A stretch of 64,000 nucleotides of DNA from JACVRW01 sp963751105 (lineage in GTDB: Bacteria > Actinomycetota > Thermoleophilia > Solirubrobacterales > Thermoleophilaceae), in contig CAVVTG010000002.1 of the NCBI GenBank assembly GCA_963751105.1, forward strand, positions 1,984,001 through 2,048,000, given 5' to 3'. Each line of letters opens with the position of its first letter. Position 1 is the first letter of the stretch. Shown piece after piece: positions 32,444 through 41,389 of this stretch. The position numbers were made by a program, and so were the translations under genes. The notes below the pieces were generated by a model. It was not told the origin of the DNA, made no database searches, and saw only the letters and a program-made list of their open reading frames with translations.

Positions 32444-34499
32444 GGCGGTCGAGGAGCGACCATACAGCGAAGCATCCGGGCCGACCCGGGGCGACCCAGA
32501 CCGGCGCGGTGCGGGCCTCCGCGGTCTGCTGGAGGCCAACCCGGCGCTCTTCCCCTGCCTGCTCGCTCTCGGCGTGTTCCTCGCTCTGGGCGCCACCGAG
32601 GCCGGGCTGTATCCGAACGCCTGGTACGGCGCCGCGCTGTTCATGGTCGCCCTGGTGGTGGTCACGGCTCTGGCCCTCCCCGTACCCCGGCCGCGCCGGA
32701 CGGCCGTGCTGGCCACGGCCTGCCTGGCCGCCTTCACGGTCTGGGCCTTCGCGTCCGTGGCCTGGGCCGGCGAGCCGGGCACGGCCTGGGACGGCGCCAA
32801 CCGCACCCTGCTCTACCTGGCCGCGTTCTGCTTGTTCGCGCTCTGGCCGATGAGCGGGCGCGGCGCCACCGTCCTCATCGGCGCGTTCGGCCTGGCTCTG
32901 GCGGGCATCGGGCTGGTCGAGTTGCTGCGGGTGAACGCCGCCGACCAGGCCGGGACCTTCTTCATCGACGCGCGGCTGGCCGAGCCCACCGGCTACATGA
33001 ACGCGAACGCGGCCCTGTGGACGCTCGGGTTGCTGGCCTGCCTGCATCTGGTGTCGCGCCGGGACGTGCACGCGGGGATCCGCGGTCTCGCGCTCGGCTC
33101 CGCGGGCCTGCTCGGGGCCCTCGCTCTCATGGCCCAGAGCCGGGGCTGGCTGATCGCGCTGCCGCTGGCGCTCGTCATCCACCTCGCCCTGATGCCCGGC
33201 CGGCTGCGGACCCTCCTCTCGACCCTCGCGGCAGCGGCGGGGGTGTTCGCCGTGAGCGGCCCGGTGGTGGCCGTCCACGACGAGTTCGACCTTGCTCGCT
33301 TCGACGGCCTGGTGGCCGACGCCACCCGCGCGATCCTGATCATGAGCGCCTGCCTGGTGCTCTTGGGTGTGCTCGGCGCCCTGGCCGACCGGCGCGTTTC
33401 GGAGGCGGAGCCGGCCCCCTCACGGTTCGGCCGGATCGCCGCCCTTGCGGCCGCCGCCCTGGCGCTGATCGCCGTGGCCGGCGTGGCGGTGGCGTCGAGT
33501 GACCGCCTGAGCCGCGAATGGGACGAGTTCAAGGGGGGCGATCAGCAGGCGGGCATCGGGGAGTCGCGCTTCACCACCGCGGGTGGAAGCAACCGCTACG
33601 ACTTCTGGGTCGTGTCCTGGGAGGCCCTGAAGGCGCACCCGGTGGGCGGTCTCGGGATGGACAACTTCCAGGCGGAGTACCTGCGGGAGGGGACGAGCGA
33701 GGAGCAGCCTCGCTTCGCGCACTCGCTCGAGATGGGGGTCCTCGCTCAGACGGGGCTCGTGGGAGCGCTGCTCTTCCTGGGCTGGATCGTAGGCGGTCTC
33801 CTGGGCGGCGTGGCCGCCCTCCGTGCGCCTCCCGCCCGGGCTGCGGCGGCCGGCGCCCTCACCCTGTTCGCCTACTGGTTCCTGCACGCCAGCGTCGACT
33901 GGTTCTGGGAGCTGCCCGGGCTCACCGGTCCCGCGGTGGCGGCCCTGGGCATGGGAACCGCCCTTGCCCCGCGCGCGCAGCCCGACCGCGCCTCGTCCCC
34001 CCGGCGCATGCCCCGGGCGGCGGCGGCCGGTCTCGTCGGCGCGGGCGTGGTGGCGTTCCTGACACTCGGCGCATCCTGGGTCGCCGAGCTCGAGATCGAA
34101 CGCGCCAGCAGCGGATGGCGCTCGGATCCGGAGCTCGCCTTCGACCGGCTCGAACGCGCGGAGAGCCTCAACCCGCTCGCCGCGAAGGCGCAGCTCACCG
34201 CCGGAACGATCGCCGCACGGCTGGGACGGCGCGCCGAGGCGGAACGCTGGTTCGAGGCGGCTCTCGAGCGCGAGCCCGACAATGCGTACGCGCTGCTCGA
34301 GCTCGGGGTGATCGAGGGCGAGCTGGGGCGAGAGGCGCGCTCCGAGGCTCTGCTGACGCGCGCGGCGGAGGCCCATCCTCGCGATGTCGTGACCCTGCGG
34401 GCGCTGCGCGCCGTCCGCCGCGGACAACCGCTCAGCCTGCGGGCTGTGAACGAGGCCATTCTGCGTCGCAGCGTCCGGCTCGGCAGCCACAACCAGTAA
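32442..34499 (+). CDS. O-antigen ligase/polymerase-like protein with C-terminal TPR
   Basis: 685 residues. About twelve membrane helices in the first 520 residues. A large loop (EWDEFKGGDQQAGIGESRF, then NRYDFWVVSWEALKAHPVGG) matches the Wzy/WaaL catalytic-loop region. After the membrane part lies a TPR-like helical tail (LTAGTIAARLGRRAEAERWF and EPDNAYALLELGVIEGELG). It should polymerise or ligate surface glycan on the outer membrane face. The ATG at 32442 is preceded by two GAGGAG sequences. A second ligase-type gene is at 45232. Confidence 0.85.
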   Translation: MAVEERPYSEASGPTRGDPDRRGAGLRGLLEANPALFPCLLALGVFLALGATEAGLYPNAWYGAALFMVALVVVTALALPVPRPRRTAVLATACLAAFTVWAFASVAWAGEPGTAWDGANRTLLYLAAFCLFALWPMSGRGATVLIGAFGLALAGIGLVELLRVNAADQAGTFFIDARLAEPTGYMNANAALWTLGLLACLHLVSRRDVHAGIRGLALGSAGLLGALALMAQSRGWLIALPLALVIHLALMPGRLRTLLSTLAAAAGVFAVSGPVVAVHDEFDLARFDGLVADATRAILIMSACLVLLGVLGALADRRVSEAEPAPSRFGRIAALAAAALALIAVAGVAVASSDRLSREWDEFKGGDQQAGIGESRFTTAGGSNRYDFWVVSWEALKAHPVGGLGMDNFQAEYLREGTSEEQPRFAHSLEMGVLAQTGLVGALLFLGWIVGGLLGGVAALRAPPARAAAAGALTLFAYWFLHASVDWFWELPGLTGPAVAALGMGTALAPRAQPDRASSPRRMPRAAAAGLVGAGVVAFLTLGASWVAELEIERASSGWRSDPELAFDRLERAESLNPLAAKAQLTAGTIAARLGRRAEAERWFEAALEREPDNAYALLELGVIEGELGREARSEALLTRAAEAHPRDVVTLRALRAVRRGQPLSLRAVNEAILRRSVRLGSHNQ

Positions 34500-34696
34500 A
34501 TCCAGCTAAAACCGGGATAAAGATGTTGGCGTTCCGCCGGACCTCGTGTTACAAAAGGATACGAGGCGTCGTCCGCGACCCGCGGGCCCTTGGTCGTTAT
34601 GGACACGCTTCCCAACTCAGTAAGGCGGGGGCAGACTGTGTCGATTCGACCAGGGCTGCCACCTCTAATCCCCCCGAGAAGAGAATGAAGGCGGAA
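34500..34696 (+). promoter_or_regulatory. Leader region of the LPFTG protein
   Basis: 197 bases without a gene and less GC-rich than its surroundings. CCTCGT (34542-34547) pairs with ACGAGG (34561-34566) around a 13-base loop. TTGGCG (34526) and TACAAA (34550) could be a weak promoter. No known riboswitch consensus was found in it. Confidence 0.3.
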
Positions 34697-34999
34697 ATGA
34701 AGACACGACTGACTTCCATACTTGCGATCCTCGTTGTCGCGCTCGTCGTGGCTGCGCCTGCGTTCGCGCAGACCGCGAGCCAGAACGGCTACAGCGGCCC
34801 GGGTGGCCAGGTGCAAGCCCAGATCGACGATGAGTCCAACGCGCCGGTGGCTGTGACCGAGAGCGGCGGAGGCGGCGGCGGCAGCCTTCCCTTCACCGGA
34901 CTCGACGTGGCCCTGCTCGCCGGAGCCGGGCTGCTCCTCGTGGGCGCGGGCATCGGCATGCGGCGCCTCACGCGGGCGCCTGGCGCCGGCACCGCCTGA
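34697..34999 (+). CDS. LPFTG-anchored small surface protein (sortase substrate)
   Basis: 100 residues from the ATG at 34697 (AAGGCGG 2-9 bases upstream; an ATG at 34685 adds four residues). Signal peptide MKTRLTSILAILVVALVVA ending APAFA. Short mature part rich in Gly, Gln and Ser. Then a textbook sorting signal: LPFTG, a hydrophobic helix (LDVALLAGAGLLLVGAGIG) and a positive tail MRRLTRA. The class E sortase at 31696 is the obvious partner. The mature peptide is only about 40 residues, so it may act as a linker or surface coat. Confidence 0.82.
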   Translation: MKTRLTSILAILVVALVVAAPAFAQTASQNGYSGPGGQVQAQIDDESNAPVAVTESGGGGGGSLPFTGLDVALLAGAGLLLVGAGIGMRRLTRAPGAGTA

Positions 35000-35032
35000 T
35001 CGCGGTAAGTTCCATTCCGACAAGCTGAATCG

Positions 35033-36593
35033 ATGACCGGTGCGGCGCCTGGCGCCGCACCGGCCGTCCTAAACCCGGAAGCGCACGTGGCTCAGGTCGA
35101 TCATGCGCACCTCGGCAGTGGAACACCTATAGAGGCCCTCGAGGCGATCGAGGAGGCCGCGCAAAATCACCCTGCGCGGCGACGGCTGTTTCACGGCCGC
35201 GGCTGGGTGCTGCTTCGCCTGGCGACCGACGTCCTGCTGGTGGTGCTCGGCACGGCCACCGCCATCGTCGGCGCCCCTGACGCCCAGACCGAAGGCGAGG
35301 CCGTCGGCCTCGTATGGCTGTTCCCACCGCTCGTGCTGGCCCTGATGGCGGCCTGGGGCCTGTACAAGGACTCGATCCAGCTGCGGGCCTTCGAGGGCAT
35401 CGGCCAGGTCGTGGCCGCCACCTCGCTCGCCGCCGTAGCCCTCATCGCGGGCGTTGCCCTGCTGTACGCCGACGCCGAGCCCGCACCCCTGGTGGGCCGG
35501 GCCTGGGCGTTCGGGACGCTGTATCTCGTAGCCGGCCGGCTGCTCCTGGGCTGGGCCCACCGCCGCGCGCGCGTGACCCGGCTGGCGGCCAAGCCGACGC
35601 TGATCGTGGGCGCCGGCGAGGTCGGTGCTCACGTCGAGCGGCGCCTGCTGGGCCAGCCGCAGCTCGGGCTCTACCCGGTGGGCTACCTCGACGCCGACCC
35701 GCTGCCCGACGACATGGTGCCGGGACGAGTCTCACCGGTGCTGGGCGCCCCCGCCGATCTGGCCGAGGGTGGCGCGCGAGACCCGGGCCGAGCATGTCGT
35801 GCTCGGCTTCAGCTCCGCTCCTGACCGGCTGCTGATCCCCCTGGTGCGCGAGTGCGAGGCGCTCGGCCTCAAGGTCTCGATCGTGCCGAGGCTGTTCGAG
35901 AGCGTGAACGTCCACGTGTCGCTCGAGCATCTCGGCGGCCTCCCCCTGTTCGGGCTCCACACCATCGATCCGAAGGGCTGGCAGTTCAGGATCAAGCACG
36001 TGATGGACCGCCTCCTGGCGGGGGCAGGGGTGCTGGTCTTCTCGCCACTGCTCCTGGGCCTCGCGCTGGCGGTGAGGCTCTCCTCCCCCGGTGCCGTGTT
36101 GTTTCGCCAGCGGCGCATCGGGCGCGACGGGCGCGACTTCGAGATGCTCAAGTTCCGCTCCATGCGGATCGTGGAGACGATCACCGATCCCGCGGACTCG
36201 AGCAACGTCGTGGCGCTGCATCCGGACGTCGGTCCGGGCGGCGTGGAGGGTGCCGATCGGCGCACCCGCATCGGGACGTTCATGCGCCGCACCTCGCTGG
36301 ACGAGCTGCCCCAGCTCCTGAACGTGGTGCGCGGCGAGATGAGCCTCGTCGGCCCACGACCCGAGCGTCCGGAGTTCGTCGACCTGTTCGGTTCGCGGAT
36401 CGCCCGCTACTCCGACCGCCACCGCGTCAAGTCGGGGATCACCGGCTGGGCGCAGGTGCACGGCCTGCGCGGCAAGACGTCGCTGGCGGACCGGGTCGAG
36501 TGGGACAACTACTACATCGAGAACTGGTCACTCGGCCTGGACGTGAAGATCCTGGTGATGACGCTGGGCGCCGTGCTGCACCGCGCCGAGTGA
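35033..36593 (+). CDS. Polyprenyl glycosylphosphotransferase (initiating sugar transferase; frame break near 35768)
   Basis: About 519 residues after repair. N-terminal four or five membrane helices and a Rossmann-like region (LIVGAGEVGAHVERRLLG). C-terminal bacterial sugar transferase domain (FEMLKFRSMRIVE, SLVGPRPERPEF, GITGWAQVHGLRG). It loads the first sugar phosphate onto undecaprenyl phosphate for exopolysaccharide. The frame breaks in GAG-GGT at 35765-35770; dropping one G joins PADLAE to VARETRAEHVVLGF, the normal sequence. A GTG at 35087 is an alternative start because a strong hairpin covers the first codons after the ATG. Confidence 0.88.
35037..35063 (+). terminator. Perfect 12-bp hairpin at the start of the sugar transferase gene
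   Basis: CCGGTGCGGCGC and GCGCCGCACCGG pair completely around the loop CTG. It may end transcription of the LPFTG gene (stop at 34999) or hide the ATG at 35033. No T run follows. Confidence 0.45.
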
Positions 36594-36594
36594 G

Positions 36595-37728
36595 CTAGTA
36601 CCGCGCGGCGCGGGCGGCCTCGATCACCGTCTCCACGTGCGCGTCGCTCATGCCCGCCCAGATCGGGAGTGCGCAGTGGCGGAAGGCGGCCTCCTCCACC
36701 CTCGGCAGGGGGAGCCCGGGATAGGCCTCGCGGTACGTGGAGAAGGCGGACAGCGGCGGATACCAGGTGGTCTCCACCCCAGCCGCCCCGAGCTTCGCGC
36801 GGAACTCGTCGCGCTCGGTCTCGTCGGGCAGCAGCACCGGGAAGGCGAAGTGAGCTGAGCGCTCCACCTGCTCGTCGCTCCATGCCAGCTCGAGGCCCGG
36901 CACCTCCCCGAGGCCCTGACGGTAGGCGCGGGCCACCTTGCGGCGAGCCTCGATGTCCACGTCGAGCCGGGGCAGCCGTGAGAGGCCGAGCGCTGCTCGC
37001 GGCTCGTCCATTCGGTAGTTGAAGCCGATGTCCACGATGTCGTAGGACTCCGCGTGCCCGCGGTGGCGGTCCCAGGTCACGCTCGTCATGGCGTGCGAGC
37101 GCAGCGAGCGCACCCTGGCGGCGATGGCCTCGTCGTCGGTGACCACGGCGCCGCCCTCGCCCACGCAGAGCTGACTCCGCGAGGAGAACGACAGGCAGCC
37201 GGCGTGGCCGACGGTACCCGCCGGTCGCCCATCGCCGACCACCGCGGTGATCGCCTCGGAACAGTCCTCGATCAGGATCAGGCCGCGCTCGTCGCACAGG
37301 GCACGGAGCGCCTCGACCTCGGCGGGGTAGCCGCAGAAGTGCACCGCCATCACGGCCTTGGTGCGCTCGCCGATCCGGGCGCGCACATCGTCGACGTCGA
37401 TGTTCATGTCGTGCGGACCGGCGATCTCGCACAGCACCGGCTCCGCTCCGCAGTAGCGCGCCGCGCTGGCACTGGCGACGAAGGTGAGGCCGGGCACGAT
37501 CATCTCGTCGCCGGGTCCGAGCCCCACGGCAAGGCAGGTGAGATGGAGCGCCGCCGTCCCGCTCGACACCGTCACGACGTGGCCGACCCCGAACCGCTCG
37601 GCCAGGGCCGCCTCCAGTGCCTGGATGCGAGGACCCATGGTGAGCCAGCCGCTCTCCAGGCAGTCGAGCACGGCCTGAACGTCCTCCTCCGGCACGTTCA
37701 GGGTCGTGAGCGGCACACTCGAGGTCAT
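36595..37728 (-). CDS. DegT/DnrJ-family protein lacking the catalytic lysine
   Basis: 377 residues with the full fold of sugar aminotransferases: VSSGTAALHLTCLAVGLGPG, the PLP Asp region LILIEDCSEA, and NYRMDEPRAALGLSRL. At the Schiff-base site, where the tandem paralogue reads SFFSNKILSVGEGG, this one reads SFSSRSQLCVGEGG: the Lys is Ser (codon AGT). It cannot form the usual internal aldimine, so it may be a partner subunit, a non-PLP enzyme or a binding protein. Its ATG overlaps the stop of the intact paralogue (ATGA). Confidence 0.85.
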   Translation of the reverse strand: MTSSVPLTTLNVPEEDVQAVLDCLESGWLTMGPRIQALEAALAERFGVGHVVTVSSGTAALHLTCLAVGLGPGDEMIVPGLTFVASASAARYCGAEPVLCEIAGPHDMNIDVDDVRARIGERTKAVMAVHFCGYPAEVEALRALCDERGLILIEDCSEAITAVVGDGRPAGTVGHAGCLSFSSRSQLCVGEGGAVVTDDEAIAARVRSLRSHAMTSVTWDRHRGHAESYDIVDIGFNYRMDEPRAALGLSRLPRLDVDIEARRKVARAYRQGLGEVPGLELAWSDEQVERSAHFAFPVLLPDETERDEFRAKLGAAGVETTWYPPLSAFSTYREAYPGLPLPRVEEAAFRHCALPIWAGMSDAHVETVIEAARAARY

Positions 37729-38864
37729 TGCGTCTCGAGCGCCGCGGCGAAGGACTTGATCACGTGGTCCTGGGCGCTCTCCGTGAGGTGTGGGTAGAGC
37801 GGCAGCGTGATCTCGCTGCCGGCGGCGAGCTCGGTGCGGGGCAGGGTCACACCGGGGAAGCGCTCCCGGTAGGCCGTGAACTCGTGCACGGCCGGATAGA
37901 GGATGCTCGTTTGGACCCCCTGTTCGCGCAGGCTCGCTCGCACCGCCTTCCGGACCGCGGCGTCCACCATCACGGGCATGACGTAGCAGGAGGACGCGGA
38001 CACGTCCTCGTCGCGGTAGGGCACGGTCACGCCCTCCAGCTCGGACAGACGCGAGCGGTAGCGACGCACCAGCTCACGCCGCCGCTCGATGTCGGCCTCC
38101 AGCCGAGGCAGCCGCGACAGCGCCAGGGCGGAGCGGGGCTCGTCGATCCGGTAGTTCCAGCCCAGCTCGATCACGTCGTAGCCCCGTGTGCCCGAGGCGA
38201 TTCCCTGCGAGCGCTGGAGCCTGGCGAGCGTCGCGACGGCGTCGTCGTCGGTGGCGAGCAGGCCGCCCTCCCCCACCGACAGGATCTTGTTGGAGAAGAA
38301 CGAGTAGCAGCCGGCCAGCCCGAAGGTGCCCAGCATGCGGCCACCCACCTGCGCGCTCGGCGCGTGGGCCGCGTCCTCGATGAGCGCCAGGTCGTTGTCG
38401 TCACAGAGGCGGGCGATCCTCTCGATTGCCACCGGATAGCCGGCGAAATGGACCACCCCCACGGCCTTCGTCCTCGGCGTGATCAGCGCCTCGATCGCCT
38501 CCGGATCGATGCTCGGGTCCTGGAGTCCGACGATGTCGGCGAACACCGGCGTCGCCCCGCAGTAGATCACGGCGGACGCCGTGGCCGCGAAGGTGAACGA
38601 GGGCACGATCACCTCATCGCCGGGGCCCACGCCCGCGGAGAGATAGGCCAGATGGAGTGCGGCCGTGCAGCTCGACACGGCCACGGCGTGCCTGGCCCCG
38701 ACGTGTTCGGCGAAGCGCCGCTCGAACTCCTCCGTGCGCGGGCCCATGGCCAGCCGTCCGCTCCGCAGGGTCTCGGCCACGGCCTCGAGATCCTGCGGCT
38801 CGAGGCGAAGGTCGAACAGCGGGATCTCGACCTGCTGGGTCTCGGCGCCGGCCACGTGCGGCAT
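37725..38864 (-). CDS. DegT/DnrJ/EryC1/StrS sugar aminotransferase
   Basis: 379 residues from the ATG at 38864. PLP-dependent amination of a nucleotide keto-sugar. The catalytic Lys is in CYSFFSNKILSVGEGG; VSSCTAALHLAYLSAGVGPG and ALIEDAAHAPSAQ complete the site. Upstream in-frame codons are ignored because they run towards the divergent epimerase gene and lack family sequence. It is the first gene of a two-gene operon with its lysine-less relative. It probably makes an amino sugar for the polysaccharide of this locus. Confidence 0.92.
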   Translation of the reverse strand: MPHVAGAETQQVEIPLFDLRLEPQDLEAVAETLRSGRLAMGPRTEEFERRFAEHVGARHAVAVSSCTAALHLAYLSAGVGPGDEVIVPSFTFAATASAVIYCGATPVFADIVGLQDPSIDPEAIEALITPRTKAVGVVHFAGYPVAIERIARLCDDNDLALIEDAAHAPSAQVGGRMLGTFGLAGCYSFFSNKILSVGEGGLLATDDDAVATLARLQRSQGIASGTRGYDVIELGWNYRIDEPRSALALSRLPRLEADIERRRELVRRYRSRLSELEGVTVPYRDEDVSASSCYVMPVMVDAAVRKAVRASLREQGVQTSILYPAVHEFTAYRERFPGVTLPRTELAAGSEITLPLYPHLTESAQDHVIKSFAAALETQ

Positions 38865-38975
38865 GTTGACACCCTGGGGCTCCGTCGTCACCCCGCCCAG
38901 CCCGACACCAAACCGTGCGCAGCCGGCCGAGCCGGCTGCTTCGCCTAGCATCCGCGCTGCACGGAAGGCGATCCC

Positions 38976-38981
38976 AGGAGG
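38976..38981 (+). promoter_or_regulatory. Strong ribosome site AGGAGG
   Basis: AGGAGG lies 4 bases before the GTG at 38986 and decides that start. TAGCAT (38946-38951) is a possible -10 for a leadered message. Confidence 0.6.
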
Positions 38982-38985
38982 ACCC

Positions 38986-39984
38986 GTGAAAGCTGTCGTC
39001 ACCGGAGGAGCAGGCTACGTCGGCGCGTGCGTGGTCGAGGAGCTGCGTGGGGCGGGTCACGAGGTCCGTGTGCTGGACCGGCTGCTGCACGATCAGGGCG
39101 CGGTGGCGGAATCGCTGGAGGAGGCCGGCGCCGAGCTGATCCGGGGCGACGTGCGCGACGCCGACGCCCGGCGTACCGCGCTGACCGCTGCCGACGCCGT
39201 GGTGCACCTGGCGGCGATCGTGGGCGACCCCGCCTGCGCGCTCGACCCCGAGCTGTCTCAGGAGATCAACGTCGAGGGCAGCCGTGCCCTCGCGGACGAC
39301 GCCGCGGCCATGGGCGTAGGCCGCTTCGTGTTCGCCTCCACCTGTTCGAACTACGGGCGCATGGACGATCCCACCGTCCCGATCGACGAAACCGGTGTAC
39401 TCGCCCCGGTGTCCCTCTACGCCGAGCAGAAGGTGGGCATCGAGACGGCGCTGCTCGGCGAGCAGCGCGAGGGTCTCGAGCCCACCTGCCTGCGCTTCGC
39501 CACCGTCTACGGCAAGGCGCCACGGATGCGCTTCGACCTGACCGTGAACGAGTTCACCCGCGACCTCTGGGCCGACCGCCCCCTCGAGGTGTTCGGGGAG
39601 CTCTTCTGGCGCCCCTACGTCCATGCGCGCGACGCCGCCCTGGCGGTGCGCACCGTGCTCGAAGCACCATCCGAACGCACGGCGGGGGCGGTCTTCAACG
39701 TCGGTCACAGCGACGAGAACTACCGCAAGCTCGACCTGGTCGAGGTGATCACCGGCGCCCTCGGCCGCGGCGAGGTGGAGTACGTGAGCCGCAACGAGGA
39801 TCCGCGCGACTACAAAGTCAACTTCGACAAGATCCACCGCGAGCTCGGCTTCGAGCCGCGGATGCGGGTGCCCGACGGCGTGCGGGAGATGATCGCCGGG
39901 CTCGAGGCCGAGGAGTTCGGAGACCCCTTCGCCCCGATCCACTCCAACCTCGAGTCCGCACGACGCGGCCTGGAGGCCACCTAG
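38986..39984 (+). CDS. NAD-dependent sugar epimerase/dehydratase (extended SDR)
   Basis: 332 residues. The Rossmann loop is VTGGAGYVGACVVEEL, and the active-site triad is seen in FASTCSNYG and LYAEQK (YxxxK). The C-terminal part with RDYKVNFDKIHRELGFEP is usual for nucleotide-sugar epimerases. It works on an NDP-sugar for the polysaccharide locus; the exact sugar is unknown. Divergent from the DegT operon. Confidence 0.9.
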   Translation: MKAVVTGGAGYVGACVVEELRGAGHEVRVLDRLLHDQGAVAESLEEAGAELIRGDVRDADARRTALTAADAVVHLAAIVGDPACALDPELSQEINVEGSRALADDAAAMGVGRFVFASTCSNYGRMDDPTVPIDETGVLAPVSLYAEQKVGIETALLGEQREGLEPTCLRFATVYGKAPRMRFDLTVNEFTRDLWADRPLEVFGELFWRPYVHARDAALAVRTVLEAPSERTAGAVFNVGHSDENYRKLDLVEVITGALGRGEVEYVSRNEDPRDYKVNFDKIHRELGFEPRMRVPDGVREMIAGLEAEEFGDPFAPIHSNLESARRGLEAT

Positions 39985-39990
39985 AGACCG

Positions 39991-40731
39991 CTACTCGGCG
40001 GCGACCTCGAAACCGGGAATGAGCCGAGGCAGCAGCTCCTCGTAGTCCTCCTGGGCCTGCTCGAAGTCGTCGTGGCGCCCGATGTCGAGCCAATAGCCGT
40101 CGTAGAGCCACGACCCCACGGGCGCTCCCTGCTCGAGCAGCCCCAGGACGAGGTCCGGCATGTCGAAGCGCTCACCCTCGGGGACCACCGCCAGGGCCCG
40201 CGGCTCCAGGGCATAGACCCCCATGCTGACCACGTAGCCGAGTTCAGGCTTCTCCTCGTAGTCGGTGACCACGTCCACGGCTCGGGTGGTCCCGGCCACG
40301 TGCAACACGCCGTAGTCGATCGTCACCACGCGGCGGTGCGCCGCGACGGTCATGGCGTTGCCGGCGGCGCGATGGGCATCGAGGAACGAGCGGAAGTCGA
40401 GCGTCGTGAGCAGATCCCCGTTGAGCACCAGGAGAGTGTCGTCGTCGCCCAGCGTCGCCAGCGGCCCCGCGGTGCCGAGCGGCTGTGGCTCGTCGTGGTA
40501 GTCGATCTCGACTCCGAAGGTGCTGCCGTCGCCGAACACGGCACGGATGAGGTGGCCCAGGTAGCCCACGGCGAAGGTCAGCCTGGTGAAGCCGGCGGCC
40601 GCCAGCTGCCGGACGAGGATGTCGAGGATCGCCCGGTCGCCGATCGGCATGAGCGGCTTGGGGATCACCGTGGTGAAGGGCGCCAAACGGCTGCCGCGCC
40701 CACCGGCCAGGATCACTGCACGATTTGTCAC
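39991..40731 (-). CDS. Sugar-1-phosphate nucleotidyltransferase
   Basis: 246 residues from the GTG at 40731 (MTNRAVILAGGRGSRLAPF). Signature loop LAGGRGSRLAPFTTVIPKPL with the catalytic Lys in PKPLMPIGD, and VLNGDLLT for the metal Asp. It makes an NDP-sugar, GDP-mannose or dNDP-glucose type; the base is undecided. An ATG-like start further out would run into the leader of the CAP gene. Ends 6 bases from the convergent epimerase. Confidence 0.9.
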   Translation of the reverse strand: MTNRAVILAGGRGSRLAPFTTVIPKPLMPIGDRAILDILVRQLAAAGFTRLTFAVGYLGHLIRAVFGDGSTFGVEIDYHDEPQPLGTAGPLATLGDDDTLLVLNGDLLTTLDFRSFLDAHRAAGNAMTVAAHRRVVTIDYGVLHVAGTTRAVDVVTDYEEKPELGYVVSMGVYALEPRALAVVPEGERFDMPDLVLGLLEQGAPVGSWLYDGYWLDIGRHDDFEQAQEDYEELLPRLIPGFEVAAE

Positions 40732-40786
40732 GGGCGCACATTCTGCCTGCGAACCGTTTAACCTGCACGCGCACATCGCCTAACCG

Positions 40787-40920
40787 CGCGCCGATCCAGT
40801 CGGCACGGGGACGGGGGAACCACTATCTGGGGCGAATCGGCGACGGTCTTCGGGCCTCCGCCGGCGCGCGACTTCTTTCCGCGCGAGCCCGTCAGCTAAC
40901 TCCGTAGGCGTTGAGAGAAG
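40787..40920 (+). promoter_or_regulatory. Cyclic di-AMP riboswitch (ydaO/yuaA type)
   Basis: The 3' half carries the signature CCCGTCAGCTAACTCCGTAG followed by GCG (40888-40910). The 5' half has GGGGGAACCA (40813 on) and GGGGCGAATCGGCGA (40829 on), as in the ydaO family. It ends just before the ATG of the CAP gene. By family knowledge, high c-di-AMP would switch the gene off. A second copy lies at 62378 on the other strand. Confidence 0.88.
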
Positions 40921-40923
40921 ACG

Positions 40924-41376
40924 ATGAGATCCCGCCCCACAACGCTGCTCGCGCTGCTCGCATTCGTGATCGCCGCGACCCTGCTCCCGGCCACGGCGAG
41001 CGCTCGCGGCGGCAGCTCCAAGGCCATGCTCGAGCGGGTCAACGAGGTGCGCCAGGGCCACGGGCTGCGTCCGCTGAAGCCCACGCCGCCCCTGACAGCG
41101 GGCTCGAAGGCCCACAGCCGCACGCTGCTGGCCGCGGGGTCGCTCTGGCACGCTTCGCTCAATGCGGTGGCGGCGCGCTACGGACGAGCGGGCGAGGTGC
41201 TGGCCATGCACTCCGGTCGGCGGGCGAGGATCCGCTTCACGGTCAACGCCTGGCTCAACTCGCCGCCGCACCGGGCGATCCTGCTGAGCGCGAGCTTCCG
41301 GCGCGGCGGCGCCGGCCGGGCCAGCGGCCACTTCGGCGGCGGGCCGGGAACGGTCTGGGTCCTGCGCACCGGCTGA
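40924..41376 (+). CDS. Secreted CAP/SCP-domain protein
   Basis: 150 residues. Signal peptide (LLALLAFVIAATLLPATASA) and one CAP domain: LERVNEVRQGHGL, HASLNAVAARYGRAGEVLA and AWLNSPPHRAILLSASF, the WxxSPxHR-like motif. It is exported to the wall. Control by the c-di-AMP riboswitch directly upstream suggests a cell-wall task, as for other ydaO-controlled actinobacterial genes. Molecular function unproven. Confidence 0.88.
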   Translation: MRSRPTTLLALLAFVIAATLLPATASARGGSSKAMLERVNEVRQGHGLRPLKPTPPLTAGSKAHSRTLLAAGSLWHASLNAVAARYGRAGEVLAMHSGRRARIRFTVNAWLNSPPHRAILLSASFRRGGAGRASGHFGGGPGTVWVLRTG

Positions 41377-41389
41377 CGCCTTGCGGTCG

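Noticed and set aside
34500..34690. A possible third riboswitch (AACTCAGTAAGGCGG resembles part of the c-di-AMP core)
   Set aside because: The GTCAGCTAAC core and the 5' GGGGGAACC element are missing, so only a plain leader is claimed.
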